Assembly (NCBI GenBank): GCA_021648045.1
Contig: JAKITM010000101.1
Location: forward strand, 1 to 8,363
DNA: 8,363 nt
Origin: Lysobacterales bacterium
GTDB taxonomy: Bacteria; Pseudomonadota; Gammaproteobacteria; Xanthomonadales; SZUA-36
Reading direction: 5' to 3'
A program made the position numbers and the translations under genes. Positions 1 to 6,600 of the stretch are shown piece after piece (the first letter of the stretch is position 1; each line of letters starts with the position of its first letter). The notes beneath the pieces are model-generated. The model ran no database searches and was not told the DNA's origin. It saw only the letters and a program-made list of their open reading frames with translations.

Positions 1-1253
1 AAACAAAAGAAGCGATTCAGCATTCGCGTGCAGCCGGTGTGCCAATCATCGTTGCAGTCAACAAAATTGACCGAGAAAATGTCGACCCTGAAAAGGTTAA
101 AAATGAACTGTCTGCCGAGGAAGTTATCCCCGAAGATTGGGGTGGTGAAGAGCAGTTTGTTAATGTTTCAGCAATAACAGGTGAGGGCGTAGACAGCTTA
201 CTGGATGCGATTACCTTGCAGGCTGAACTGATGGAACTTAAAGCTTGGCCGGAAAATCCAGCGCGTGGACTGGTAGTTGAAGCCAGTCTGGACAAAGGCC
301 GTGGTCCAGTATCGACTATCCTGATTCAGGATGGTACCTTGAAAAAAGGTGATATGATTCTGGCGGGTACTAAATTTGGTCGGGTTCGGGCTATGTTTGA
401 TGAGTCTGGAACCACGGTAACCGAAGCCGGTCCATCCATGCCGGTTGCGGTGCTGGGTCTTTCGGGTGTTCCCGAAGCTGGCGATAGCATGATTGTGGCT
501 GCTAATGAACGCCGCGCACGCGAGGTGGCTCAAGAAAGACATGAGCATGAGCGCGAAAGTCGTCTGGCGGCACAACAAGCAGCTAAATTACAAAACCTGT
601 TCGACAATATGGGCAAAGACGAGAAGCTGGAAGTTAATGTGCTGGTCAAAGCCGATGTTCAGGGCAGTGTGGAAGCGCTAAAAGAGTCGTTAATTAAAAT
701 GTCAAATGACGACATTGAAGTTAAGGTTATTTCCAGTGGTGTTGGCGGAATTACAGAGTCCGATGCTACATTGGCGCATGCATCCCAGGCGATATTGATT
801 GGCTTTAATGTGCGTGCCGATGCTAAAGCCCGTAAGATTATTTCTGACAGTGGCCTTGATTTGCGTTATTACAGTATTATTTATGATGCCATTGATGATG
901 TGAAGCAAGCTTTGATTGGTACTTTAGGTACGGAAACTAAAGAGAACATTCTTGGCACTGCAGATGTTAAAGATGTATTCAGATCTTCACGGATGGGGCC
1001 AATTGCCGGCTGTATCGTCACCGAAGGCGTGGTTCGTCGCGCCAACCCCATTCGTGTATTGCGAGATAATGTGGTTATCTATGAAGGTGAGCTTGAGTCA
1101 CTGCGTCGGCATAAAGATGATGTCAGCGAAGTTCAGGCGGGTACCGAGTGTGGTATTGGTGTTAAACAATACAATGATGTTCGCCCCGGCGACAAAATCG
1201 AATGTTTCGAGCGTATCGAAGTCCAGCGTACACTAGATGCGCCTGAAGAGTAA
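1..1253 (+). CDS. infB: Translation initiation factor IF-2, C-terminal part (5' end outside window)
   Basis: This is the 3' part of the GTPase that places initiator fMet-tRNA on the 30S subunit and promotes subunit joining. The frame is open from base 3, so the gene enters from outside; the GTG at 39 is an internal valine codon. About 416 residues are visible. In order they show the end of the G domain with the guanine-specificity motif NKID (bases 60-71) and the SAITG loop (bases 168-182), the beta-barrel domain with DKGRGPVSTIL, the linker rich in Arg, Glu and Gln, the domain starting VNVLVKADVQGSVEA, and the fMet-tRNA-binding C2 domain with GCIVTEGVVRR and NVVIYEGELESLRR. The end (IEVQRTL plus DAPEE) is a few residues longer than in E. 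coli. P-loop and switch motifs lie upstream of the window. It is followed after 11 bp by rbfA, the conserved gammaproteobacterial order. Identification is near certain. Confidence 0.98.
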   Translation, partial: TKEAIQHSRAAGVPIIVAVNKIDRENVDPEKVKNELSAEEVIPEDWGGEEQFVNVSAITGEGVDSLLDAITLQAELMELKAWPENPARGLVVEASLDKGRGPVSTILIQDGTLKKGDMILAGTKFGRVRAMFDESGTTVTEAGPSMPVAVLGLSGVPEAGDSMIVAANERRAREVAQERHEHERESRLAAQQAAKLQNLFDNMGKDEKLEVNVLVKADVQGSVEALKESLIKMSNDDIEVKVISSGVGGITESDATLAHASQAILIGFNVRADAKARKIISDSGLDLRYYSIIYDAIDDVKQALIGTLGTETKENILGTADVKDVFRSSRMGPIAGCIVTEGVVRRANPIRVLRDNVVIYEGELESLRRHKDDVSEVQAGTECGIGVKQYNDVRPGDKIECFERIEVQRTLDAPEE

Positions 1254-1264
1254 AAGGCAGGATA

Positions 1265-1678
1265 ATGACACCACGGGAGTTTACTAGGTCAGAACGGGTT
1301 GCAGCACAGCTGCACCGCGAGATCGCACAAATTATCCAAAAGGATGTGAAAAACCCGGATGTTGGTTTTGTCAGTGTGTCGGAAGTTGTTGTTACCCGGG
1401 ACATTTCCATGGCCCGGGTATATGTAACTGTTTTTAATGCCGAAGAAGCTGCTGTTTCGATTAAAGCCCTGAATAAAGCCGCCGGTTTTATTCGTAAACA
1501 AGTGGGGCACAAAATGCGTATGCGTTATGTGCCCGAGTTGCGCTTTTTACACGATGCATCAGTAGAAACGGGAGCGCGTATTGACGAACTCATCGCTAAA
1601 GCCTTGCACCAGGATGCCGATCATCCCGATTGGGACCCTGATAACAGTGACAACAACAGCGATAACGATAACAAGTAA
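1265..1678 (+). CDS. rbfA: 30S ribosome-binding factor RbfA
   Basis: RbfA is a small KH-fold protein that binds the immature 30S subunit and helps 16S rRNA 5'-end maturation and cold adaptation. The 137-residue product matches the family length. It opens with the typical REFTRSERVAAQLHREIAQII helix region (broken here by frame position, residues 4-24), carries the strand DISMARVYVTVF (46-57), the helix ALNKAAGFIRKQVG with the AxG-type kink, and the hallmark VPELRFLHDASVETG. A Shine-Dalgarno-like AGGCAGGA lies about 2-3 bases upstream of ATG 1265, somewhat close. The last ~18 residues are an acidic Asp/Asn/Ser tail encoded by GATAAC-like repeats, probably disordered. It sits between infB and truB and ends in a TAATG overlap with truB, implying translational coupling. 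Confidence 0.97.
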   Translation: MTPREFTRSERVAAQLHREIAQIIQKDVKNPDVGFVSVSEVVVTRDISMARVYVTVFNAEEAAVSIKALNKAAGFIRKQVGHKMRMRYVPELRFLHDASVETGARIDELIAKALHQDADHPDWDPDNSDNNSDNDNK

Positions 1679-2652
1679 TGGCTCGGCAAAGACGCGGCCG
1701 CGATGTTCACGGCATTTTGTTACTGGATAAACCGGCAGGTATTAGTTCAAATCGAGCTCTGCAAATCGTTAAACGTATTTTTCAGGCTAAAAAAGCCGGC
1801 CACACCGGTAGCCTCGACCCCTTCGCCACCGGCTTATTACCCATCTGCTTCGGCGAAGCCACTAAAGTTTCCACCTTTTTGCTGGATGCTGATAAAAGCT
1901 ACCGTGCAGTTGCCAAGCTTGGCATTACTACTACCACTGCTGATTCTGAAGGTGAGATAAAGGGCAGCCAACCGATACCAGAACTCAATTCAGCTAGTAT
2001 TGAAGCGGTATTGTCTGAATTTCTTGGGGCACAGACCCAAATTCCGCCAATGTATTCAGCGCTTAAACGCGATGGTAAAAAACTTTATGAATTGGCCCGT
2101 GAAGGCATTGAAGTAGAGCGTCCCCCGCGTAATTTACATATCCACCAGCTAAAACTTATCAGTTGGGAATTGCCGGAATTGATCTTCACCGTTCGCAGCT
2201 CCAAAGGCACCTATATCCGCGTGCTGGCAGAGGATATTGCGATTGCATTAGGTAGCTGCGCTCACTTGACCGGTTTGCGGCGCACCCAAGCTGGGGACTT
2301 TACTGTGGAACATGCCATTAGCATTGAACAACTGGAGCTGCTATTGGCAGACGGTGAGTCACAATTACAACTGGATAGCTTGCTATTACCCGTTGATGCT
2401 GCATTACAGAGCTTTCCCCGGCTTGACTTGAGTCCGCAACAAGCCATTGAAATCCACCACGGTAGACCATTGGATATTCTTGATCTCAAAGTTTCAAATG
2501 TCACTAATGCGGGCTTGTGGCGCATCTACACCGTAGATAAAGAAGGTCGCAGCTATTTAATGGGTATGGCTAAAATCGAAGAGCAAAAGCTTAAATCCGT
2601 ACGCTTGTTTCCCGGCTTAGCCACTCCCGTACAAGCGGGAGTTCAGGCATAA
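1678..2652 (+). CDS. truB: tRNA pseudouridine(55) synthase TruB
   Basis: TruB isomerises U55 to pseudouridine in the T-loop of tRNAs and also acts as a tRNA chaperone. The 324-residue length is normal. Visible motifs are HGILLLDKPAGISSN near the N-terminus, the catalytic motif GHTGSLDPFATGLLP with nucleophile Asp47, the conserved active-site Tyr75 in DKSYRAVAKLG, the MYSALKRDGKKLYELAREG segment, and SSKGTYIR with Arg181. The last ~80 residues correspond to the C-terminal PUA-like RNA-binding domain. The start codon overlaps the rbfA stop as TAATG; no clear Shine-Dalgarno is seen, so expression probably depends on coupling to rbfA. Its TAA stop merges into an A-run that serves as the T-tract of a hairpin terminator for the convergent gene. 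In most gammaproteobacteria rpsO and pnp follow; here they do not. Confidence 0.97.
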   Translation: MARQRRGRDVHGILLLDKPAGISSNRALQIVKRIFQAKKAGHTGSLDPFATGLLPICFGEATKVSTFLLDADKSYRAVAKLGITTTTADSEGEIKGSQPIPELNSASIEAVLSEFLGAQTQIPPMYSALKRDGKKLYELAREGIEVERPPRNLHIHQLKLISWELPELIFTVRSSKGTYIRVLAEDIAIALGSCAHLTGLRRTQAGDFTVEHAISIEQLELLLADGESQLQLDSLLLPVDAALQSFPRLDLSPQQAIEIHHGRPLDILDLKVSNVTNAGLWRIYTVDKEGRSYLMGMAKIEEQKLKSVRLFPGLATPVQAGVQA

Positions 2653-2690
2653 AAAAGCCCCGTAAATCGACCGATTTACGGGGCTATATT
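2651..2690. terminator. Bidirectional Rho-independent terminator between truB and ompW-like gene
   Basis: A perfect 13-bp stem has left arm AGCCCCGTAAATC (2656-2668), loop GACC (2669-2672) and right arm GATTTACGGGGCT (2673-2685). On the minus strand the GC-rich base is followed by six T (complement of 2651-2656), so it is a strong terminator for the ompW-like gene. In the plus direction it is followed only by TATATT, a weaker tract for truB. The stem starts just 3 bases after the truB stop codon. Confidence 0.93.
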
Positions 2691-2704
2691 ACAGTTGTTC
2701 GAGC

Positions 2705-3295
2705 TTAGAAGCGTTTACCAAAATTTAGGCTGTACACAATCGGGTCAATATTCACATTCCCCAATGAAACGCCATCTAATGTCGCTTTGGTAGAAATGTC
2801 AATGTAACGAACGCTTGCATTAATCAACCAGTTGTTCGATAAATTGAAATCTGCACCCGCCTGTAGCGCGAAACCAAATGAATCACCAAGGCTTAAGCGT
2901 GTACCATCTAGCGCGCCTCTGGTGCTTTCATCCCAGAAAAAAGTGTAGTTAATGCCTACGCCTACATATGGGTCGAAAGTGGCCTCAGGCATAAAGTGGT
3001 AATTCAGGCTAACTGTAGGTGGTAAGTGCTTGGCAGAGCCAACTTTAGTTCCACCAATCGTAATGTCATGCTCAAACGGCCAAGCTGCCAATACTTCCAG
3101 TTCGATGTTTTGTGTCATCATCTTACCTAAGGTAAAGGAAAGTGATGTCGCATCCTCAACGGAAACAAGAGGGTGGTTATTGGAGTCCGGGGCAACTACG
3201 GAAAAACCTGCGCGAACGATCCAGTCCGTTTCGGCTGTCGCAAGTCCGGAAGCTAACAATAAACTGCTAGCAAGTAATGTTTTAGTGAGTTTCAT
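2705..3295 (-). CDS. OmpW-family outer membrane protein
   Basis: This is an 8-stranded beta-barrel outer membrane protein of the OmpW type, thought to form a narrow channel for small hydrophobic molecules. The 196-residue precursor is slightly shorter than E. coli OmpW. It begins with a clear signal peptide (MKLTKTLLASSLLLASGLATA, predicted cleavage after residue 21 before ETDW). Typical family strands follow: WIVRAGFSVVAP, a segment around FTLGKMMTQNIELEVLAAWPF, the HLPPTVSLNYHF strand, DPYVGVGINYTFFWDE, and LNFGKRF with the terminal Phe expected for BAM-dependent assembly. A Shine-Dalgarno AGAAGGG (complement of 3306-3312) lies 10 bases upstream of ATG. It is convergent with truB and shares its terminator. 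No clear sigma70 promoter could be picked in the AT-rich upstream DNA. I leave the symbol empty because the family has several paralogues. Confidence 0.9.
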   Translation of the reverse strand: MKLTKTLLASSLLLASGLATAETDWIVRAGFSVVAPDSNNHPLVSVEDATSLSFTLGKMMTQNIELEVLAAWPFEHDITIGGTKVGSAKHLPPTVSLNYHFMPEATFDPYVGVGINYTFFWDESTRGALDGTRLSLGDSFGFALQAGADFNLSNNWLINASVRYIDISTKATLDGVSLGNVNIDPIVYSLNFGKRF

Positions 3296-4032
3296 AATAA
3301 TATTTCCCTTCTAGATTCGGATGATAAGTGTGCTTTCTTGAGGTGCGGTTGCTATGGTTTGGTGATTTTCTCAATAATCTAATAAGGTAAAATACACTCA
3401 AATAAGCTATAGACCATAAATCGCGAACGCATGATACCAGATTTAAACCACAAGTGCAGGCGGGATTTTTCCAATATGAAATAATACTGAACATTTCTTT
3501 TCATGATAGAGGCCTGTGTCAGGGTGGTTATTGCACTAATATAGTCTTAAACCAAACTAAAGAAAGAATGATGCGCTAGCATAAAAGCTTGGGCAGGTTT
3601 TTCAACCGTTTCGGGTAATTGCCTTTAGTATCAATCTCAGTTCCATGTTAACCCGTTCAGTTTCTGATTCTGAAATATCAAACTCAACATCGGTAGCCAA
3701 GCATTCCTTTAAAACAGTCATAGGTGATGCATTTTGTACAATAATAGATTAACCTCTTAGGAGAAAGTTGGAGAGCGATATTGGACTTTATTATATTCGT
3801 TAAGGTCAGATTTGACGATACTGGCTAAAAGAAACTCTTAAATTGCCAGAGAGAAAAGGTCGTCGCGCGCCCCCAGAGATTCAGGCTCCTAAAGGCTTTG
3901 TCTGCTCCAATCTCTCCAGCCTACCGCGCCGCTTAAATATAACGGGTTAAGGGGAGTATGTAATAATTATGGTAAGGTTTGAGGCTCAAACCCATGTGCT
4001 CAAATATATATATAACTGGAACACTCGAAATT
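3296..4032. other. Long intergenic region without a convincing intact gene
   Basis: About 740 bases separate the divergent ompW-like and 4033 genes. The part next to ompW (about 3296-3450) is AT-rich and should hold its promoter, and the part near 3930-4030 should hold the promoter of the next gene; I could not assign boxes with confidence. A short open frame on the minus strand (3602-3721) is listed separately. Around 3865-3930 the DNA becomes GC-rich and contains an inverted repeat, AGAGATT (3875-3881) and AATCTCT (3909-3915). Several short frames here look protein-like but are broken by stops, so this may be decayed accessory DNA. Confidence 0.6.
3602..3721 (-). pseudogene. Short ORF of 39 codons, possible gene relic
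   Basis: The frame runs from ATG (complement of 3719-3721) to TGA (complement of 3602-3604). It encodes a charged, helix-prone peptide: residues 10-29 are acidic with the pattern FDISESETERVNMELR, followed by LILKAITRNG. No Shine-Dalgarno lies in front of the ATG, and the frame stays open for nine more codons upstream without another start. The composition looks more protein-like than random intergenic DNA. The last 14 residues faintly recall the first helix of CheR-type methyltransferases, but this is a weak impression. It could be a truncated gene end, a small protein or chance. Confidence 0.25.
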
Positions 4033-4701
4033 ATGTTTTTTAGCAAAAAACCAAAATACCTTACAGCAACACCGACAAGCGCATACCATTTTACGCAGAG
4101 TAACTCGAAACACTGGCAAAAGGATGTATTAACAAGATTGTTTTCTTTGCCTAAGAGCCCAGCATTAAATGATAAAACCTTGTCCGCGCTATTTCTTACT
4201 AGCAATAGTGCGCAAATAGAATACAGATTCGATGAGTGTATTAAGCTAAAACTATTACAGGTTGTTACTAAAGAAGTAGTTGTCCCAGATGTGCAACTTG
4301 AAGACAATCTCCAGAGCTTAATTCGGGACCTCTCGAAAAATAAGAAAGCATTGCTATGTGATTCACAGGGGTTTTGTATTGTTAGTCACGGATTTACAGA
4401 CGCACAGAGTGAAGAAATATCAGCGTTATCAGCTGAAATTGCCATTTTGCACAGGCGCCGCGCTGTAAGTATTACTACGAAACTGAAGATTAATTCAAGT
4501 GCTTGGTCAATAACCGATATATCCGGTAAAAGTTGCCTGGGTTTCTGGCCGTTAACGATAGGTGAGGAAGTGTTTGTTCTTGTGATTGAAGGTGAGCCAA
4601 GTTTGCAACGCCCTGCTATGACTTCTTTGGCTTGGATACTATTTTCACGCTACGGGGAAAATAAGCGCAAGTATAGGCGGCGCATTCGAAAGCAAGGGTA
4701 A
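4033..4701 (+). CDS. Hypothetical protein with C-terminal Roadblock/LC7-like domain
   Basis: The function is unknown. Counted from ATG 4033 the product is 222 residues. Residues ~1-90 are unrecognised and may include a small winged-helix-like segment (LSALFLTSNSAQIEYRF). Residues ~91-208 read as a divergent Roadblock/LC7 domain: amphipathic helix LQSLIRDLSK, strand KALLCDSQGFCIVSHG, long helix from EEISALSAEIAILHRRR, then strands SSAWSITDISGKSCLGFW and EEVFVLVIEG, and a final helix AMTSLAWILFSRYG. The tail is very basic (NKRKYRRRIRKQG). No signal peptide or membrane segment is seen, so it is probably cytoplasmic. The start is uncertain: ATG 4033 gives a natural N-terminus (MFFSKKPK) with GGAA 11 bases upstream, ATG 3994 has GAGG 9 bases upstream, and TTG 3979 is also in frame. 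It precedes a classic Roadblock gene, suggesting a related function, although a 299-bp gap separates them. Confidence 0.8.
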   Translation: MFFSKKPKYLTATPTSAYHFTQSNSKHWQKDVLTRLFSLPKSPALNDKTLSALFLTSNSAQIEYRFDECIKLKLLQVVTKEVVVPDVQLEDNLQSLIRDLSKNKKALLCDSQGFCIVSHGFTDAQSEEISALSAEIAILHRRRAVSITTKLKINSSAWSITDISGKSCLGFWPLTIGEEVFVLVIEGEPSLQRPAMTSLAWILFSRYGENKRKYRRRIRKQG

Positions 4702-4941
4702 CAAGCTTATTCAATACCATCCCGTCTTCTATTTTTGCTTAGGGAATATACTTAGCCAGCTGACGCTTATGGTTAGATCATGACAAAACTTGTCACACAT
4801 GCAAGGCTAGTCAACTCAAGGCCCCTTCAGCACCAAGGATAAACCCTATATGTGCTTTAGCATGCTAGGCTTTTCTTATAAGCTGGCATGTTAATTGCAT
4901 TATGTAGATCTTTGTAGGCTTATGTAAGAATATATTAAGTC
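4702..4941. other. Intergenic region with small inverted repeats
   Basis: I see no gene here. The region contains TGACAA-AAC-TTGTCA (4781-4795), a perfect 6-bp inverted repeat that could be an operator or small hairpin. It also contains the palindrome TAGCATGCTA (4858-4867) and an imperfect hairpin with arms around CATGC (4861-4865) and GCATG (4886-4890). None is followed by a convincing T-tract, so no terminator is called for the gene ending at 4701. Confidence 0.4.
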
Positions 4942-4950
4942 TGCTAAAAT
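4942..4950 (+). promoter_or_regulatory. Extended -10 promoter element for the Roadblock-PAS-PBP operon
   Basis: TGCTAAAAT matches an extended -10 (TG-N-TAAAAT, five of six bases of TATAAT). The -35 side is poor (TATGTA or TTATGT at about 4920-4926), as is common with extended -10 promoters. Transcription would start near 4957, about 45 bases before the start codon at 5001. This is a prediction by eye. Confidence 0.45.
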
Positions 4951-4960
4951 ATTGTATTAG

Positions 4961-4981
4961 TTCATCGGATACACCGATGAA
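4961..4981 (+). promoter_or_regulatory. Perfect 8-bp inverted repeat in the leader of the Roadblock gene
   Basis: Arms TTCATCGG (4961-4968) and CCGATGAA (4974-4981) flank a 5-base spacer ATACA. It lies just downstream of the predicted transcription start and 6 bases ahead of the Shine-Dalgarno. It could be a repressor operator, or in RNA a 5' hairpin that stabilises the message or controls access to the ribosome-binding site. Confidence 0.6.
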
Positions 4982-4987
4982 TATTCT

Positions 4988-4993
4988 AAGGAG
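4988..4993 (+). promoter_or_regulatory. Shine-Dalgarno fixing the start at 5001
   Basis: AAGGAG is a near-perfect ribosome-binding site, 7 bases ahead of ATG 5001. It lies inside the frame that would be read from the earlier ATG at 4977, which itself sits in the inverted repeat and lacks a site of its own. Start 5001 is therefore preferred. Confidence 0.85.
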
Positions 4994-5000
4994 CAGGGTC

Positions 5001-5363
5001 ATGCGCACAGAAATGTTAGATAATGTATTAAACGAATTAAATAGTTCCTCAGCTGATGTAGAAGCTTCAGCTATTATTTCTACCGACGGACTGGTAATGG
5101 CAGCACAGTTACCATCCTCAGTAGATGAGGATGGCGTAGGTGCAATGAGTGCTGCCATGCTTTCACTGGGTGATAGAACAGCCCAGGAATTATCCAGGGG
5201 TGACTTGGACCAAGTATTGGTTAAAGGCGGCAACGGGTATGTTTTAATGGTAAAAGCTGGTGATGATGCTGTGTTGACAATAATGGCAAAAGCTAACGCG
5301 AAGCTAGGCTTGATTTTTCTTGATGTAAAGCGAGCCTCAAAGAAAATTTCTGAATTAATCTAA
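5001..5363 (+). CDS. Roadblock/LC7 domain protein (MglB-like)
   Basis: This is a 120-residue single-domain Roadblock/LC7 protein. Members form dimers that scaffold or regulate small Ras-like GTPases, for example MglB as GTPase-activating partner of MglA. The fold is easily followed: helix 1 MLDNVLNELN (5-14), strands ASAIISTDGLVMAAQLP (22-38) with the family's typical TDG turn, long helix DGVGAMSAAMLSLGDRTAQELS (44-65, split here by description), strands DLDQVLVKGGNGYVLMVKAG (68-87) and AVLTIMAKANAKLGLIFLDV (90-109), and the C-terminal helix to residue 120. There is no signal peptide or membrane segment. Start 5001 is chosen for its Shine-Dalgarno. It is the first gene of an apparent operon with the PAS gene 18 bp downstream. 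No GTPase gene is in the window, so its partner is either elsewhere or replaced by the neighbouring proteins. Confidence 0.93.
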   Translation: MRTEMLDNVLNELNSSSADVEASAIISTDGLVMAAQLPSSVDEDGVGAMSAAMLSLGDRTAQELSRGDLDQVLVKGGNGYVLMVKAGDDAVLTIMAKANAKLGLIFLDVKRASKKISELI

Positions 5364-5381
5364 TCTAGAAGGGATCCGGCA

Positions 5382-5840
5382 ATGACTAAAGTGCAAATTA
5401 ATTACTATGATGGCTCTCAGAGTGAAAAGACTCTTACTGATGAAGAAATCCCATTTCCAGAGGGCAAATTAATTGTGTCGCGTACTGATACCGACGGTAT
5501 CATTACACACTGTAATCAAGCTTTTGTAGATATGTCTGGTTTCGAGAAAGATGAATTAATCGGACAACCTCATTGTGTTCTACGCCACCCCGATATGCCC
5601 AGCGCGGCTTTCAAAGATTTATGGGATACCGTAAAGGATCAGGGAAAGAAGTGGCGTGGATATGTCAAAAACCTGAGAAAAGATGGTTCTTTTTACTGGG
5701 TATATGCTGTTGTGGTTCCTAATGTACGCGACGGTAAAACTGTTGGTTTTGCATCAATTAGAAGAAAACCCTCAAGAACCAAGATTAATGAACTAACCGA
5801 GACCTACAAAGCCATGTTGGCAGAGGAGAAGAAAGCATGA
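5382..5840 (+). CDS. Stand-alone Aer-type PAS domain protein
   Basis: The 152-residue protein is essentially one PAS domain closely resembling the N-terminal PAS of the aerotaxis receptor Aer, which binds FAD and senses redox state. Shared landmarks are ITHCNQAFVDMSGF (41-54), the hallmark LIGQPHCVLRHPDMPSAAF (59-77) with Arg68, His69 and Asp71 at positions linked to FAD binding in Aer, KWRGYVKNLRKDGSFYWV (90-107), and the closing VPNVRDGKTVGFASIRRKP. A short charged helix follows (residues ~134-152). Unlike Aer it has no membrane segments, HAMP or methyl-accepting domain, so output must go through a partner protein. A Shine-Dalgarno AAGGGA lies 7 bases upstream of ATG. It sits 18 bp after the Roadblock gene and overlaps the next gene by ATGA. 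FAD is inferred; heme or another ligand is possible. Confidence 0.92.
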   Translation: MTKVQINYYDGSQSEKTLTDEEIPFPEGKLIVSRTDTDGIITHCNQAFVDMSGFEKDELIGQPHCVLRHPDMPSAAFKDLWDTVKDQGKKWRGYVKNLRKDGSFYWVYAVVVPNVRDGKTVGFASIRRKPSRTKINELTETYKAMLAEEKKA

Positions 5841-6583
5841 CTTATACAATGACGGTAAGCCCCGATTTCTCACCTGACTACATCGCAGGCTGGTATATTT
5901 TTAATACCTGGTTACAAAAAAAGACTGGTGAGGGCATCCACCTAAAGCTTTATGATTCATTTGATGTGCAAAGAAAAGATATTATTGATGATAAAATAGA
6001 TTTAATCTTTGCAAATCCTTATGAGGCTGCCATGTTAATCCGGGAAAAAGGTTTTTTAGCTATCGCAGCACCTGCAGATAAGCCAGATGAGGCTGTGATT
6101 TGTGTCAAAGACGATTCCGATATTCAGACGGTTGAGGATTTAAAAGAAAACTGCACCATCGCCATGGCGGATGATCCACAGGTTAACAGTGTGGGTATGA
6201 TTATGCTCGAACCTGCCGACTTAAACGCAAAAAATATAAGCATAGAAAAACAAAAGAACTATGTACTGGTTGCTAAAAACCTTATCAACGAGACCGCAGA
6301 GGCAGGATTTTTTCTGCTGGATGCCTATGATAATATGTCTAAATTCGTCAAAAGCCAGATCAGGCCAATTATTACTAGTGAAATATCTGTGATTCGACAT
6401 ATTTTTTTGGTGGGGCCAAAACTATCGAATAAGGCCGAAGATATTAGAGCTTTACTCAACGATATGCACAACGAAGATAAAGGCCTGAAGATCCTGCAGT
6501 CACTCGGTTTTGAGGCATGGGAGAATCAAACTCAAGAAGACTCAGAGTTTATGTTAGACCTGATAGACACACTGTCAGACTGA
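5837..6583 (+). CDS. PhnD-like substrate-binding protein fold lacking a signal peptide
   Basis: The 248-residue product resembles the phosphate/phosphonate-type (PhnD) group of type 2 periplasmic binding proteins. Visible motifs are VSPDFSPDYIAGWY (7-20), IDLIFANPYEAAML (54-67), VEDLKENCTIAMADDP (99-114) followed by NSVGMIML, EAGFFLLDAYDNMS (155-168), and the C-terminal DKGLKILQSLGFEAWE (214-229). It starts directly with MTYTMTVSPDFSP: there is no signal peptide or lipobox, and no ABC permease or ATPase gene is nearby. It is therefore probably a cytoplasmic ligand sensor and not a transporter component. GAGGAG 8 bases upstream of ATG 5837 and the ATGA overlap with the PAS gene support this start and tight coupling. 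Phosphonate binding should not be assumed; the ligand is unknown. Confidence 0.87.
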   Translation: MTYTMTVSPDFSPDYIAGWYIFNTWLQKKTGEGIHLKLYDSFDVQRKDIIDDKIDLIFANPYEAAMLIREKGFLAIAAPADKPDEAVICVKDDSDIQTVEDLKENCTIAMADDPQVNSVGMIMLEPADLNAKNISIEKQKNYVLVAKNLINETAEAGFFLLDAYDNMSKFVKSQIRPIITSEISVIRHIFLVGPKLSNKAEDIRALLNDMHNEDKGLKILQSLGFEAWENQTQEDSEFMLDLIDTLSD

Positions 6584-6600
6584 ATATTTGTATAACCTAA

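Noticed and set aside
39..41. Start of the first gene at GTG 39
   Set aside because: The frame is open to the window edge and upstream residues (TKEAIQHSRAAG) match IF2, so this is an internal Val codon.
198..578. Minus-strand ORF inside infB
   Set aside because: It is a shadow of the conserved infB reading frame.
3282..3494. Minus-strand ORF of 70 codons overlapping the start of the ompW-like gene
   Set aside because: It covers the expected ompW promoter and leader, overlaps the signal peptide codons, and has atypical composition.
3933..4307. Minus-strand ORF of 124 codons
   Set aside because: It is mostly antisense to the 4033 gene, has no ribosome-binding site, and its protein composition is not convincing.
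4977..5000. Earlier ATG 4977 as start of the Roadblock gene
   Set aside because: It lies in the inverted repeat, has no ribosome-binding site, and the strong AAGGAG fits ATG 5001.
5837..6583. Phosphonate ABC transporter gene phnD
   Set aside because: There is no signal peptide and no phnC or phnE neighbour, and it is coupled to a PAS gene.
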